A stretch of 64,000 bases of DNA. It comes from Hyperoodon ampullatus (Eukaryota > Chordata > Mammalia > Artiodactyla > Ziphiidae). Below, one piece after another: positions 9,316-20,770 of this stretch (positions are counted from its first letter, which is position 1; every line of letters starts with the position of its first letter). The stretch covers positions 91,873,777-91,937,776 of the forward strand of contig OX457062.1 in NCBI GenBank assembly GCA_949752795.1. The letters run 5' to 3'. A program made the position numbers and the translations under genes. Below the pieces are notes generated by a model, which was not told the DNA's origin, searched no databases, and saw only the letters and a program-made list of their open reading frames with translations.

Positions 9316-10585
9316 GCCTAGGTCTCTGTGAGTCAGGCTGGTGTCTGTCTAGGCTTTCGTTTCTTTCCTGAACTAGAAGATTATCTGGCCTCTCTTTATG
9401 ATGAGTTATTCCTGGTAGAGAAGAGTTACATTACTCCAGCTTTCTGTTACCCACATGCCGATGGGTTGGTTCTCCACTGTGAATTTTGTTGCCCATGTAC
9501 TCTATGCATAAGAATTGCAGATGAAGCAGTTTAGTGTGTTAAACACAAGATCTTAAGTACATTCCAAGGGCTAATAAACATGGGGAGAACTTGTCACTGG
9601 GTATCATCTATGTCATGCTCTAATGTCATTCTGCTGGTAATTTATGCAGCTCCCCTTTTTCTACTCAAATCCTTAAGTGCAAATAATTGAAGATTGTCAA
9701 AACATTTGAAACAAGCATGACCTTCGAGTGTACAGTGAATAAGAAGTTGCTGAAAAAGTACTGGCCTGCAAAAAGGGGAAAAGTTCACTCCTGAATGGCT
9801 TAAGACAAAATGAGTTTATACAAAGCTCGATAGGAAACAGGAAGTTTTTAAAAAAAAGAAAAAAACAACTGTGATAAGGAAAGCCTTAAAGAGAAATGCT
9901 GACCCAGAAAAGACGGATCTGAAAACACAGAGGGAAACTTTTTAACACAGATGCAGGATCATTTCTCTGAGGGTTTTTTTTTTTTTTTTCCTTTTTTAAA
10001 AGATGGGACTAAAATAAGTGAGAATTGAACTCATCATAATTCTGTAAGACAAGCATGTCTGATGAAGGGGGGGAAATGATTATTCACTCTACTGGAATTG
10101 CTTTAATGGAAGCTTCTTGATGAAAGCTGCATCTTAAAATATTCATCCAGTGATGAGGAGTTATTTCAAGATGGGAATCAAGGCAGTGGCTGCAGTGAGG
10201 TTTGTATGTGAAGCATGCCAAATCTTCAGACGAGCAGAGCTGACAACTATCCCCACTGGCCTTTCGGGACTGCTGGTTCCCACCCAGCGGCATACTGGAG
10301 GCATCAACAACTAGTAAATCTATGACTGACGCCCAATCAAAGGGGAGGGGCCAGCCCCTGAGCCCCTTTCCTTTCTCCTTGGTAAATCCGCTGTGCCCGG
10401 GCAGAGTCCTTCCCTCTGGCTCAGCATCCGAAGCTCTTTTCCATTCCCTCTCTCACGGCAGCTGTAGACAAGGCCCCCAGTGGATCATCAGGCCTCCAGC
10501 CCTCTTTCTGTGCTCATGAAAACCAAAAGCTTTTGAAGTTAAGTCTCAAGAGAGGAGAATGTAAATTTCAATGGCCCTATTCAGC
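9316..10585. other. No recognised feature
   Basis: Unique-looking sequence with an A-rich patch (9845-9865) and a T tract (9967-9988). Short open frames have no recognisable domain. Confidence 0.5.
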
Positions 10586-10589
10586 CATC

Positions 10590-10860
10590 CCTGTTCTTGT
10601 GCATCATTCAAGGTCCACATCAGGTGTCCCCTCCTCTGATACCTCATCCAGTTCCTCCAGACAAGACACTACTTCTCCTGCATTCATACATTTCTGTACT
10701 TACCTCTATTATCACACGCTCTTCTCATCACTATGATAATTTGCTCATATAGCTTGGCTGCCTTTAAGGCAAGGCCTGCATTGTGATCAGTCTCCCTTCC
10801 CCCAAGCCTCACGCAGGGCTCCTGAATACACGTTTGGGGAATACAGGTTATGAATGAATG
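10590..10860 (+). mobile_element. L2 3' end
   Basis: 'catcattcaaggtccacatc', 'caggtgtcccctcctctgat', 'ggcaaggcctgcattgtgat' and a terminal 'ggttatgaatgaatgc' follow the L2 3' region in order. Confidence 0.7.
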
Positions 10861-11384
10861 CACTTCCGAATGAAGGAGTGTAGATTTTGTCTGTCGACAC
10901 CCATTTAGAGACAAGAGGCAAACACGTCGAATGGCGGGGACTGTCGATGTGAAACTTGGATTTGGGCTGAGCTTGGGTGCAAGGCACCCGAGCCACATAA
11001 ACAAGCAAACTGGATGGCTGGGATTTGTTTCCAGGGACTGATCCCTGACATACTCGAGCATGTTCAGACATACTTGAGGATGTTAAGACTCCTTTTTCCA
11101 AAGTCAATACCTGCATCCAGTCCCTGCCAGACATCTTTCCCTGAAGCATGTATTAAATTGGGCACCTGGGAGCTCCACGAAGTAATGGAGCTTGAAGAAA
11201 ACACTTTGCATTTGTGATGATTTGGATTAAACTTTAATTGGGGTTTGAGATGGAGTGGGGGGGAGGAAGCCAAGGTTTGTAGGGGTGCAGAGGGGAGCAC
11301 TTCTTTTGTGTATGTGAAGCCTCTTACTTGCTTCCTTGACCTCAACACTCCCTCCCTGAATCCACAGTCCTTTCTTATTTCCTA
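10861..11384. other. No recognised feature
   Basis: Unique-looking DNA. A partial repeat of catactcgagcatgttcaga / catacttgaggatgtta lies near 11048-11085. No gene is recognised. Confidence 0.5.
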
Positions 11385-11515
11385 TTTATTTTTTTAATTT
11401 AATTTTTTAAATTGAAGTTTAGTTGATTTACAATGTTGTGACAATCTCTGCTGTACAAAAGAGTGACTCAGTTTTACACATATAGACATTGTTTTTTTTT
11501 TCGTATTCTTATCTG
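11385..11515 (-). mobile_element. L1 3' end (cetartiodactyl type)
   Basis: 'ttgaagtttagttgatttac' then 'aatgttgtgacaatctctgctg' is the antisense of the L1 3' terminus seen again at 41861, 56921 and 61300. The A tail appears as the T-rich start. Confidence 0.75.
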
Positions 11516-11954
11516 CTATTTAACTTGAGGGCTTAATGTCTCTAAAGAGAGACAGGCCAACTACACAGCCAATATGGGTGGGAGACGTTTGCTCTGACAT
11601 TCCCAAAGGCCTTCAAAACCTTTCTGTTGGATATTATGTAGGTATAGTTGAGACAAGCTGGAACCTGGGAGCTGGGACCCTTGGCTGCAATGCTTGTACC
11701 TGGATAAACGTCTCCTTGAGTAAGAAAATACAAAGAAATTGTAAGGGACTAAAAATAACTGCATGCATGCGCAGTTGGGGCAAATTATGGACAAGATACA
11801 AAAAGACCAAAAGAACCCAAGCGCCACTTCTGAAGATCCGGGAGCAAAAGCAGGGTACTGCACATGCCCCTGCACACAGCACCACCAAAGGGGTGGGCAG
11901 ACCACCTAAGCCACCCCACTGGCCCGACCCCTGGACACACCCCTACCCTCACTC

Positions 11955-11961
11955 CATATAA
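11955..11961 (+). promoter_or_regulatory. LTR TATA box
   Basis: catataa lies about 85 bp upstream of the LTR poly(A) signal. It could act as an ectopic promoter for sequence to its right. Confidence 0.6.
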
Positions 11962-12043
11962 GGAACCAGCCCGCACTCCCTCAGGGAGCGAGCAAGGGAA
12001 CCAGTTACTTGTTTTTGTTCCCCCCTGCTACAGCAGGGGACCC

Positions 12044-12049
12044 AATAAA
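12044..12049 (+). promoter_or_regulatory. LTR polyadenylation signal
   Basis: AATAAA followed within 25 bp by a T/G-rich stretch (tatcttgtctgg). It could terminate transcripts entering from the left. Confidence 0.6.
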
Positions 12050-12175
12050 GCCTTGCCTAAATATCTTGTCTGGCCTCTTACCAATTTCTATTGATTAAGG
12101 AGGCCAGGAACCCTGATCGGTAACATAGTGACGAGTGTACCATAAGAGGTCAGGCATTTCAATAGAACTCACTGA

Positions 12176-12243
12176 TTGCTGTACACCTGAAACTAACACA
12201 ACACTGTAAATCAACTATACTCCAATAAAAGTTAAAAAAAAAA
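12176..12243 (+). mobile_element. Very short L1 3' end
   Basis: 'gaaactaacacaacactgta' then 'aatcaactatactccaataa' and an A tail form a heavily 5'-truncated L1. The duplication agaactcactga at 12164-12175 has a copy with two mismatches at 12244-12255. Confidence 0.8.
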
Positions 12244-12255
12244 AGAACTTATTGA

Positions 12256-14005
12256 GAGAGATGAAAATGTTTCATTGGAGGGAGAAAGGGAGGGAAGGTG
12301 GAATCCCAGCACCGATTTGAAGAGGAGGAGCCACTCTGGGAAACTATAATTTAAGAAATAGCTCAACTTTTTAGGTCTCATGGCTAATACCCATTGAATG
12401 GGGGCCAGAACGCTGCCAGTCCCTTTGAACGAGCATAGGAAATTACAGGGGAAGACTTTTACGATAAAGTTGTTGGCACACTTAAGTGACCTTCACTTTA
12501 AGGTTATTTTAGATTAGCTTGTTAGCTTATGTAACTCTGGCTTGCTTGTTTGGGAATGGGAAGCAGGGTGGTGGGAAGACAAACCATGATTTCACCTCCG
12601 TTATAAACACAGGAAGTAACTGGTGCTACAACAGGACTTCACAAGTTGTATTTTACAAGCTGCAGGAAATACTGCGGGAGAACATAAGCTTATCTTTAGA
12701 TGAGATGAAGTCCAGCCACGAGCAAAATTCCCGTGTCTCAGTTAGGACACAGATACCTAAAATGTGCAGAGCCTGGGCAAGAATGTAAAGGGAGACCCAC
12801 ATATCCAATGTCCAATGCTTAGAAGTAATAAATCAAGCAAACAAACTGGCAAATAAAATAGGTCCTATCCTCCTACTTGACCCATAAGCCTTCATAAAGG
12901 CCTGGTTAGATTTCCCAGACTCCTGGGCATTTTGTGCCAAAACACGGCTGTCCCTGATCCCTTTATGTGTGGTCTGCCCCCACCCGCTTTTATGCCCTCC
13001 CCCCGGCTCCTTCGGGTACCAGGAGAGGCCTCGCATGCATGTGTATGGACACCTCAGGAGCATGTCAAAACTCTGTTCACACCACAAACAGCTGCTCCTT
13101 GGTCATGCTCAGGGCTAGGGGTGTCTGTCCTCAAGAGGCTGGACACAGGGAAGAAACTCAGGAAGCAGCCTCCTAGTCCTTTGGGTCCTTAATACCCAGA
13201 GTGTGTGATGTGTGTTTGTTGGGGGCAGGGGGAGGGGGAGGGACACAGGCCCCAGGTAAGCACGTCCCTGGGGACCTAGGGAATCTGCACTCTGTCCTAA
13301 AGGGCACAGCCGTAGAAGACCAGAAGGGAACCCTCTGATCTAAGATCAAGATTGGGTACAAAAAGTTCATGTATGAGTAAGACAAGAGAGAAAAAAGTGA
13401 AACTAACTAATAATAGTGAAACCTCTACATTGTAAAGGCTGTGGGTGACTGCAGATCCTTCTGCAGACCACCAGCAGGGAGATATAACGATGGTCCCTCT
13501 ATCAGGGAGGGAGCGGAAATGGACAGACATGGACTGAGGGTGAATAAGGATTCAGATAGCTGCATCGCAGGGTGTTGAGAGAGAAACTGTCACGCCCCGA
13601 TGTGCAGTGTTGGCAATGCGTTGTGTCACCTGCTCGGCAGAGTCTGCCTTAGGTGGGCCTCTCTGGGTGAGTCTGATGAGGCTGGCCTGACGGGTGGATG
13701 CACTAGGCAGGGAATGGAAAACACCAAGGATGGCACTGAGCTCCCCGGGCTGAGGAGGAGGTGGCTTCCAAAGACACAACAGGGATGAGATGGGGCTGTT
13801 GGCTGACATGGTACCAGGGGCTTCCAAGGAGCGTCCAGCCCTTCAGGGCAACTCTAAATTAGCCAGGGGCTCGGCCAACTACTACAGGGCCCCTGCAGTA
13901 GCCTCCTCGTGTGGTCTGTCATCGCAGTGCCAGCCTCCACCCTGACTGGAAGGGCTTCACCGGTGGGTATGGAGGGCAAGGAGAGAGATCTAGGCCCTAT
14001 TTCTC
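12256..14005. other. No recognised feature
   Basis: Unique-looking DNA with a G-rich tract at about 13215-13240. No repeat family or exon is recognised. Confidence 0.5.
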
Positions 14006-14009
14006 TAAC

Positions 14010-14445
14010 TTTTTATTCTGGACTTTTCCAAGCACATACAGAAGTAGAGAGAATAGTATGACAAACTGCCTTGCATTTATCACCCAGCTTCAGTAATTAC
14101 AATGATCAATGTTTGGTCAAATTGTTCATCTATTCCCCAACTTTTTTTTTCCCCTGGAATATTTTAAAGCAAATCTCATACATATCACCTTAACCCAAAA
14201 CTCTTATGAAGACTTACTTTTTTCCCGAGAGTATTCCAAAACAACCTACTACGCCTCTCTAAGTGATGACTGTTTTTCCAGTAACACAGTCACTGTGCCA
14301 TGATCATTTCTACCATTTGTGAGCATTCCTTAGTATCATCAAATATCAAATCCACATTCTTTTCTCCCTGATTATCTCAACATCTTTTTACAGTTACTTT
14401 GTTTGAATCAGGGTCAAACAAGGTCCCGGCCTTAGTTTAGCAGGA
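14010..14445 (-). mobile_element. Ancient L1 (L1M) 3' region
   Basis: 'gagagaatagtatgacaaac', 'tatcacccagcttcagtaat', 'ttaaagcaaatctcatacat' and 'ttgtttgaatcagggtcaaa' in this order match an L1M 3' UTR in antisense. The family is named from memory. The orientation is likely but not certain. Confidence 0.6.
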
Positions 14446-14773
14446 TGGAAAGCCCTTCTATGTGGTTTAAGAACCAGAACCTCTCACACACCTTATCCTG
14501 AACAGCATTCGGCACCCCAGCTCAAAGAGCCACAAGGTCAAAACTGATGACTCCCCAGCTTGGGAGCTCCGGCCTCCCAAGAATGACATCTCAGTGGGAA
14601 CTGCAGGCAGCTGGGCCCCTGCTGCCTCTGAGTAACCACTCTGCAGCCCACGTCTGAGAACCAGTGTCCGGAGTTTCCAAGTACTTACAGGATCCAGGTC
14701 ACCAAGAAGCGGCAGGCGTGCAGTGCAAGCGGGCTCCTAGGCTTTTCGGTATTGCCTTTACTTTTCAGAATTA
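14446..14773. other. No recognised feature
   Basis: Moderately GC-rich unique DNA. I see nothing in it. Confidence 0.5.
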
Positions 14774-14782
14774 GACCTTTCT

Positions 14783-14984
14783 TTTTTTTTTGCGGTACGC
14801 GGGCCTCTCACTGTTGTGGTCTCTCCCGTTGCGGAGCACAGGCTCCGGACGCGCAGGCTCAGCGGCCATGGCTCACGGGCCCAGCCGCTCCGCGGCATGT
14901 GGGATCTTCCCAGACTGGGGCACGAACCCATGTCCCCTGCATCGGCAGGCGGACTCTCAACCACTGCGCCACCAGGGAAGCCCT
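14783..14984 (-). mobile_element. Short GC-rich CHR SINE
   Basis: Antisense full-length copy with a short tail. The duplication gacctttct lies at 14774-14782 and 14985-14993. Confidence 0.95.
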
Positions 14985-15259
14985 GACCTTTCTAGTTAAG
15001 CGCCACAAGCAAGCTGAGTGGGGTGCTACAAAGAGCCGAAAGCGAGAACCATGGACTGAGTTCTCTCTCTGCCCCTGTCTGGGTGGCCTTGAATGCAAGT
15101 GCCTCACCAATCAGTGTCTTCATTTCTGAAGTGAGAGGGAGGGACGCTGCGATGCCGAAGACCCTCCAGTCCGTCATTCTATAACTTCAAGCTCAAAAGC
15201 CATCAAGTGACCCCCCATGTGTCTGGCAATGTGCCAGATGTTGGGAGTACCCTGGTGCC

Positions 15260-15605
15260 TCTCCTTCTAGATTATAAACTCTTTTTTTTTTTTTTTTTTT
15301 GTGGTATGCGGGCCTCTCACTGTTGTGGCCTCTCCCGTTGCGGAGCACAGGCCCTGGACGCGCAGGCTCAGCGGCCATGGCTCACGGGCCCAGCCGCTCT
15401 GCGGCATGTGGGATCCTCCCGGACTGGGGCACGAACCCGTGTCCCCTGCATCGGCAGGCGGACTCTCAACCGCTGCGCCACCAAGGAAGCCCTAGATTAT
15501 AAACTCTTTATGGGCAGGGCCTCTATCTTATTTTGGCACTGCCAGATTCTAGCACAACACCAAGCACACAGTAGGTGCTCAAGCAATGTTGTTGAATGAA
15601 GTACC
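15260..15605 (+). mobile_element. L2 3' end split by a SINE
   Basis: 'agattataaactctttatgg' (joined across the SINE), 'gcagggcctctatcttattt' and 'cacagtaggtgctcaagcaa' with a terminal gttgaatgaa are diagnostic of the L2 3' end. Confidence 0.8.
15285..15491 (-). mobile_element. Short GC-rich CHR SINE
   Basis: Antisense full-length copy with an 18-bp perfect duplication, ctagattataaactcttt, at 15267-15284 and 15492-15509. It splits the L2 end. Confidence 0.96.
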
Positions 15606-18015
15606 CAATCCAACAACCAATGACTGAGTGTTCACAGTAAGCCAGACACTGTGCTGGGCTAGGGGGTCACCAGTGTCTCCCTGGAGAGGCTAATGTTTAA
15701 ATAGGGAGCTGTTCAATGGAGAAGGAAAGTTCTCTAATTATAACAGAAGTGCTTGTGGGTCTTATCAGCTCAGACCTATGACCTAGACACTGGGCTGGTG
15801 GCCCCAATCCATGGGGTTTCCTGTTCCTCAAGTTCGACCCCACCTGCTCCACCAGAAATACCACAGAGAGTGGTCCTGGAGAGAAGAAAGTGCAGAAAGC
15901 TGTCTGTGCCACTTTACAATGGGGAACGTCTCCCCAGCAGTACCCAGAGCCCTTTCAAACATCTGTCTTCCTGAAGGGAGGCCCATGGGAACAATGCAGA
16001 CGGCTAAACCTTCCATAAAGGAACTCAGTGATTCTCGAATCCTCCTAAAGATTGTACAAGTCCACCCAGGACAACTGCATAGCTCATCTTCAACATGGGC
16101 TAAGACTACAGAGTGGAAGACGGTCCCTAACGTGTGAAGTTCCTATAGGTGAGGGCCGTTAGCCCTCAGGATAGAGAATGTGCCCCTGGCTGCTGCCCTG
16201 CCTGGCTGGGCAGGGAGGGTGAAGGGACTGTTCAAAATCCCTCTGGTTCCTTGGGTGGGACCTGAATTTCTCAAATTCTCAAAGCTGGCACCAGCAAGGT
16301 TTTGAACCACGGCCCAGAATTAAGCTCCCCATGACTAAGTCCACATCTGAGAGACAACTGCCTTATGCTCTACCTAAGACCTAACATAAGCTCTCTGCCT
16401 CAAGAAAAGACTTCCAGAAGTTTGCCAGTAAAACAAAACCAAATCCCTTTCAAAACATTCACCAGGTTCCGTGGTTTCCGGACAATAGCATCACTGTCCG
16501 TGTTCTCCTGGTGCGCTTCTCGGGGGCCTCCACTCCCAGCGTCCACTAAACCTACGGTGCGTCATGGTTACCTCCTGATGTTGGGACAGGCAGCCCCAGA
16601 AAATGTCATTAAAGTGTACCCTGAGAACTGCAGAGACCTTAGAGGGTGAGCCCCTCCCCCCTTTCACAGACAACTTCCTTCCTCTGAGGCCTCTCCAGCG
16701 AACCTAGAGAATGCAGGAAATTCTCCACAGTGAAAGAAAAGGCGAAGATATGATGTCTTTCTGACCAGGAGGAATGTGCAATTCTAGCTAATTACAGCCA
16801 GCACTGGCTTACTGCTGTGCTATGATGTGAAGTCTTGAAGCTTCTGTGCGGCTCAGCACATGTGGTAGAAAAAAAGAAAGGACTTTGCACCAGACACCGG
16901 GAGAAGCAGTGGGAGCCACATGCGTGCAGGCAGGAGTCTCTGGCAGGATGCGGCTTAAAATCAGACCCACATGGCCCTGGCGGAGACATGGGCTGCCCAT
17001 TAAGGCTCAGTGGTTTAAAGAGGAAAAGCTGGAGGGGAGGAAAAAACCTCAACAATTAGCAGTCCAAATTAAAAAAAAAAAAACCTGGAACCAGTGAACA
17101 AAGTGGGAATATTTCACGGAGGAATCGTCAAAACAGTCCCACTGTGAGACTCCCTTTCACCAGAAGTCTCCAAGTAATTTACGAGTGTGAAATGACTTAT
17201 AACTTTCCCCCATGGGAGTCAGGGGAGACAGAAGATTGTCCCTATTTTACAGAGCAGGGTGACAATGTCACAGCAAAGCTCTCCTTTATTCCATTTTAGA
17301 AGAAATAACTGGACTACTCAGAAAGCCCTTGACAAGCACAACTTTTATTTTTCAAAGAGCTTGTTGATATACGGCCTGAAGAAGAAAATGATGCATATTC
17401 TAAAAGTGTCTACACTTATATAAGAAATGGGGTACAGTAAGCATCTCAATTTGTATTTACTATAATTTGCACAAGTATATGCTAGAAGGACACCCCAGGA
17501 ACTAGTAAGGGCGGCTTCTTGTGGAGGGAGGGGGGCAAGAGGGTGGGTGGGTAGGAGCAAGGCTTGCGATGGGCAACTTTTTCTATCACGTTGCTTTTTG
17601 CATCATGAGAATGCTCCCTATTAAATAATAAAATTAAGTGCAAATACACTCTATAGAAAGATAGAACAAGCGCTGGACCCACAGTTTTCCTTCTGAGGGG
17701 GCTACATTTTGCGGGAATAGAGTACAGCACCCTGCTCCTATGAGGTAGGGAAACCGAGTATGCAATCCCCATTGAACTACAGAGCAACTGGGAGCCCAGA
17801 CACTTGAAGGGCCCTTCTCAAGGTCACCTTGAAAATCACAGGCAGAATCGGCACCAAGTTCTCCATGCCCCGTCTGTTGGCCACAGTTGGAGTCGGGTGT
17901 TCTCTGAACGGGGGAGATGACCTACACTCACCTTTAAGGAGGGTGAGAGACTCAAGTCAGCCAGTTAGTTTGTTTCCTTTTTTATTGTTCTCCGCTTCTC
18001 CCAACAACCGGACTG
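15606..18015. other. Mostly unrecognised; faint MIR traces
   Basis: I see possible antisense MIR scraps around 17215-17275 (ccctattttacagagcaggg) and 17690-17885, and an A run at 17070-17083. Nothing here is assignable as coding. Confidence 0.4.
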
Positions 18016-18019
18016 ATTT

Positions 18020-18535
18020 CATGAAAATACAAACTTGAGCACATTTCTCCAACGGCCCCAGTGACCCCCCAAGTGCACTTCCTCCGGGTGAAGTCCAAAT
18101 CCCTTGGCATTTATGGTCCCTGTGCTCACTGACCCTCTGCCTCACCTCCCACCTCCTTTGGATGCATCACATTCTCCACCTGACATAATTTCCTGCACAT
18201 GTCAGAGTTGACGTGCCTCTGTGGCCCTACTCATGCTGCTGCCTCTGTCTGGAATGCTGGTCCCTCTTTCTCCATCAGGTGGACTTCTACTGACCGTTTA
18301 AGATCAAATGCTGCCATCTCCGCTAAGAAGCCTCCTCCAGTTCAGCCCAGCCCCAGCCCCTCACGGTACGCGGCCGGCCCCTTGTCTGTGCCCCCATGAC
18401 ACTCTGAACGTTCCTCTACTACAGGACTTCCCATTTGATGTCGCGGTGATCTGCTTCTCTGTCTCCCGGTTAACTGTGAACTCCTGCAAGGCGGGGTCCA
18501 TGGCTGTTCTCCTTTAGGCCACGGGGGTGGGGGTG
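18020..18535 (+). mobile_element. L2 3' region
   Basis: 'gtgaagtccaaatcccttgg', 'ctgctgcctctgtctggaat', 'gatcaaatgctgccatctcc' and 'gtgaactcctgcaaggcggg' occur in L2 order. Confidence 0.8.
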
Positions 18536-18559
18536 GGGTGGGCACAGAGCTGGATGTTT

Positions 18560-18745
18560 GGCAAGCAGTAGGTGGCTCCTGTGTACCTGCCACATGTTGT
18601 CTAATCCTCACCACAACCCTAGGAAGTGGGTACTAGTGTCACAATCTTACGGATGAGGAAACAGGCACTGCAACATAATTACAAGGCTAGTATGTGGCAC
18701 AGCCAGATTGGGCCCATGCTTTTAACCATGATATAATGATGCCTG
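18560..18745 (-). mobile_element. MIR
   Basis: 'taatcctcaccacaacccta', 'cttacggatgaggaaacagg' and 'cttttaaccatgatataatg' give the antisense MIR order. Confidence 0.8.
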
Positions 18746-19520
18746 TACTAAATGAATAAATGCAAGAACTAGAAATCAAGCCCCCATTCCTAAAGCAAAG
18801 TTCTTCCAGGTTCTAACTTCTGAAATCCCAAGGACAGCAGGCACACTGGGAGTCGGGGCCAAGGAGGGCACCCTCCAAAGTCAACGCAAGGTTTTCAGCC
18901 ACAGGACGGTGTGCCCGATGGTATGGGGCGGCTGGAACAAAGGAGCCCTGTCCTCCCGTGACCCTTACACGTTGGCATCTCCCCATCCACAGACACCAGA
19001 AAATCTATTCAAAGTTTCCCATACTCACCCCCAGCACCACCCTGCATTCTTCCCATTACAATGAAACCTGAGATTTTGAGCTTTCTCCACAATGAGCTAG
19101 CTCCAAACACAACGCACATGGAAAGAGGAAAGATTTACTTTACCACCAACTCTCCATTCCAGAGGTCAGTGGTTTCAGCCTGTGCTCTCCAGAATTCTTT
19201 CTTGGAACTGGACTGAAAGTTCTATTTGGTCATGAAAGCTGGTCTGGGGCCCCTGCAACACTCAACTAGTGGTGGCTGCACATCCTCCAGGATGGGGCTG
19301 GGCCTGGCCACCACTGTTGCCTGATATTTCCGGATACCTGACATGGAAGGATGGCCGGAAAAGCTTCCCCCAGGGCCTGGATTTCAACTGTCTTCCCCAA
19401 ACCTGCTCAGAGCTGCTCTCAGGAGAGAACAGTTGGACCTGGTGAGTGAGATTGTTGGCTCGCAATCAGGGTATGAGGGAAACCAATACCCCAGGGCAAC
19501 CGAGAGAAGGAAGGAGTCTC
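18746..19520. other. No recognised feature
   Basis: Unique-looking DNA with no recognisable repeat or exon. Confidence 0.5.
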
Positions 19521-19524
19521 TTAA

Positions 19525-19735
19525 GGGAGAACGGAGTGGAAAGAGAACCAGGTTTGGAGACAAGGACCTGAGGCTGGAGGCTTGGCTCTGCCATTCCCTA
19601 ACTTAGGAATTTGGAATAAGTCATTTACCATATTTGAGCCCCATCTGCAAAAGAGGTTAACAGCTTCCTCGTGTGCTGTGAGGAACAAATGAAATATTAT
19701 AAACAAAAGGGATTTGTGATCTAAACAGTGATTTC
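19525..19735 (+). mobile_element. MIR
   Basis: 'ggctctgccattccctaact', 'gaataagtcatttaccatat' and 'gccccatctgcaaaagaggt' followed by a 'gtgaggaacaaatgaaat' segment are sense MIR. Confidence 0.8.
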
Positions 19736-19794
19736 AGAGCCAGGTTAATTGCCAAGGAATTCCTTTTTTTTTTTAATTACCTATTTCTGGATCC

Positions 19795-20110
19795 TTCTTA
19801 AACCTACTGAATTAGAATGTCCAGGGGAGGAGTCCAGGAACCTGTATTTTTTTTTTTTTTTTTTTTTTTGTGGTACGCGGGCCTCTCACCGCCGCGGCCT
19901 CTCCCACCGCGGAGCACAGGCTCCGGACGCACGGGCCCAGCAGCCACGGCTCACGGGCCCAGCCGCTCCACGGCACGCGGGATCCTCCCAGACCGGGGCA
20001 CGAACCCACGCCCCCTGCATCGGCAGGCGGACTCCCAACCAGTGCGCCACCAGGGAAGCCCCCGGGAACCTGTATTTTAAAAGACTCTATGGGTGCTTCT
20101 GAAGCATGGT
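19795..20110 (+). mobile_element. MER5-like hAT fragment split by a SINE
   Basis: 'actgaattagaatgtccagg' followed by 'ccaggaacctgtattttaaa' (across the SINE) and 'gcttctgaagcatggtcg' resemble the middle and right part of MER5A. Confidence 0.6.
19851..20064 (-). mobile_element. Short GC-rich CHR SINE with clustered A-to-G changes
   Basis: Full-length antisense copy with the perfect 14-bp duplication ggaacctgtatttt (19837-19850 and 20065-20078). Aligned by eye to the shared sequence of the other copies, its sense strand shows about 14 A-to-G and 6 mostly CpG-type C-to-T changes, and only one T-to-C. For example, cacaacag has become cgcggcgg. Half of the body's A residues are altered. No other copy in the window looks like this. 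Confidence 0.93.
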
Positions 20111-20639
20111 CGTAACGCTTAAAGCACTATACAGAGGTGGCCATTGCTATAATTCTGTGGTCAAAGAAATACCAGTCTGAGTATTATGCTTCAAGGTTAC
20201 CCCCTAGGGCTGCCTGACTTACAAGTGGAAGGTTTCTAAAGGATGTGACTTCCCAATGGATGTCCAGAGAGGAAGCCCACCTCTAGACCAGGTTGCAGCT
20301 TGGGTACCCACGAACACGGGAAGGTCAGCCAGCCATGGATCCTATGGTTCATTCATGACGGCTCCTTCTTCTACTGAGCATCCTTCTAGGGAAAGAACAG
20401 TCCCCAGACACAGACATTCCCCCCCACCGCCCCCTCAGAACCTGGCAGAACCAATAGTAGAATGCTGTAAGCTAGAAATGGACTCCCACAGGCAAAGGCA
20501 ATCATCAAGTGTTTGGACTTGAGCTCCAGGAGTGCAGGGGAGAACCAGAGGGACACCTGTCAATATTGAGGGGAGGCCAAACGCTGAAGGCCAGGAAGTG
20601 GGAGCACCAAAGCCCTGAGAAGGACTGGGCCGGCGATCA
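20111..20639. other. No recognised feature
   Basis: Unique-looking DNA with no supported gene or repeat. Confidence 0.5.
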
Positions 20640-20770
20640 AGGGCGGTCCTAAGTGAGTCACTAGGACCCAACAGTGCTTCTGTTTGCATCTGTAAAATCG
20701 GATACAACTTGTCTATTACAGGAGGCTTCATGAGAGTCAAATGAAATAACAGATGTGAAGGGCTGCCGAG
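20640..20770 (+). mobile_element. MIR fragment
   Basis: 'tgcatctgtaaaatcggata' and 'gagagtcaaatgaaataaca' followed by gatgtgaagggct match the right half of sense MIR. Confidence 0.7.

Larger units (their letters stand above)
11649..12125 (+). mobile_element. Solo LTR of an endogenous retrovirus (ERV1-like)
   Basis: A 477-bp element starting TGAGACAAGC and ending GGTAACA (TG...CA ends), flanked by the 4-bp duplication tagt (11645-11648 and 12126-12129). It contains CATATAA at 11955-11961, AATAAA at 12044-12049 and a U5-like tail. A 4-bp duplication is typical of class I (gammaretrovirus-like) integration. There is no internal viral gene and no second LTR, so it is the product of LTR-LTR recombination. 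Confidence 0.85.

Noticed and set aside
9328..9534. 68-codon open frame with many cysteines near its end
   Set aside because: Too short, with no recognisable motif spacing and no splice signals. Likely chance.
11536..11961. 141-codon open frame at the LTR
   Set aside because: It runs from unique DNA into the U3 of a solo LTR. No retroviral protein motif is present.
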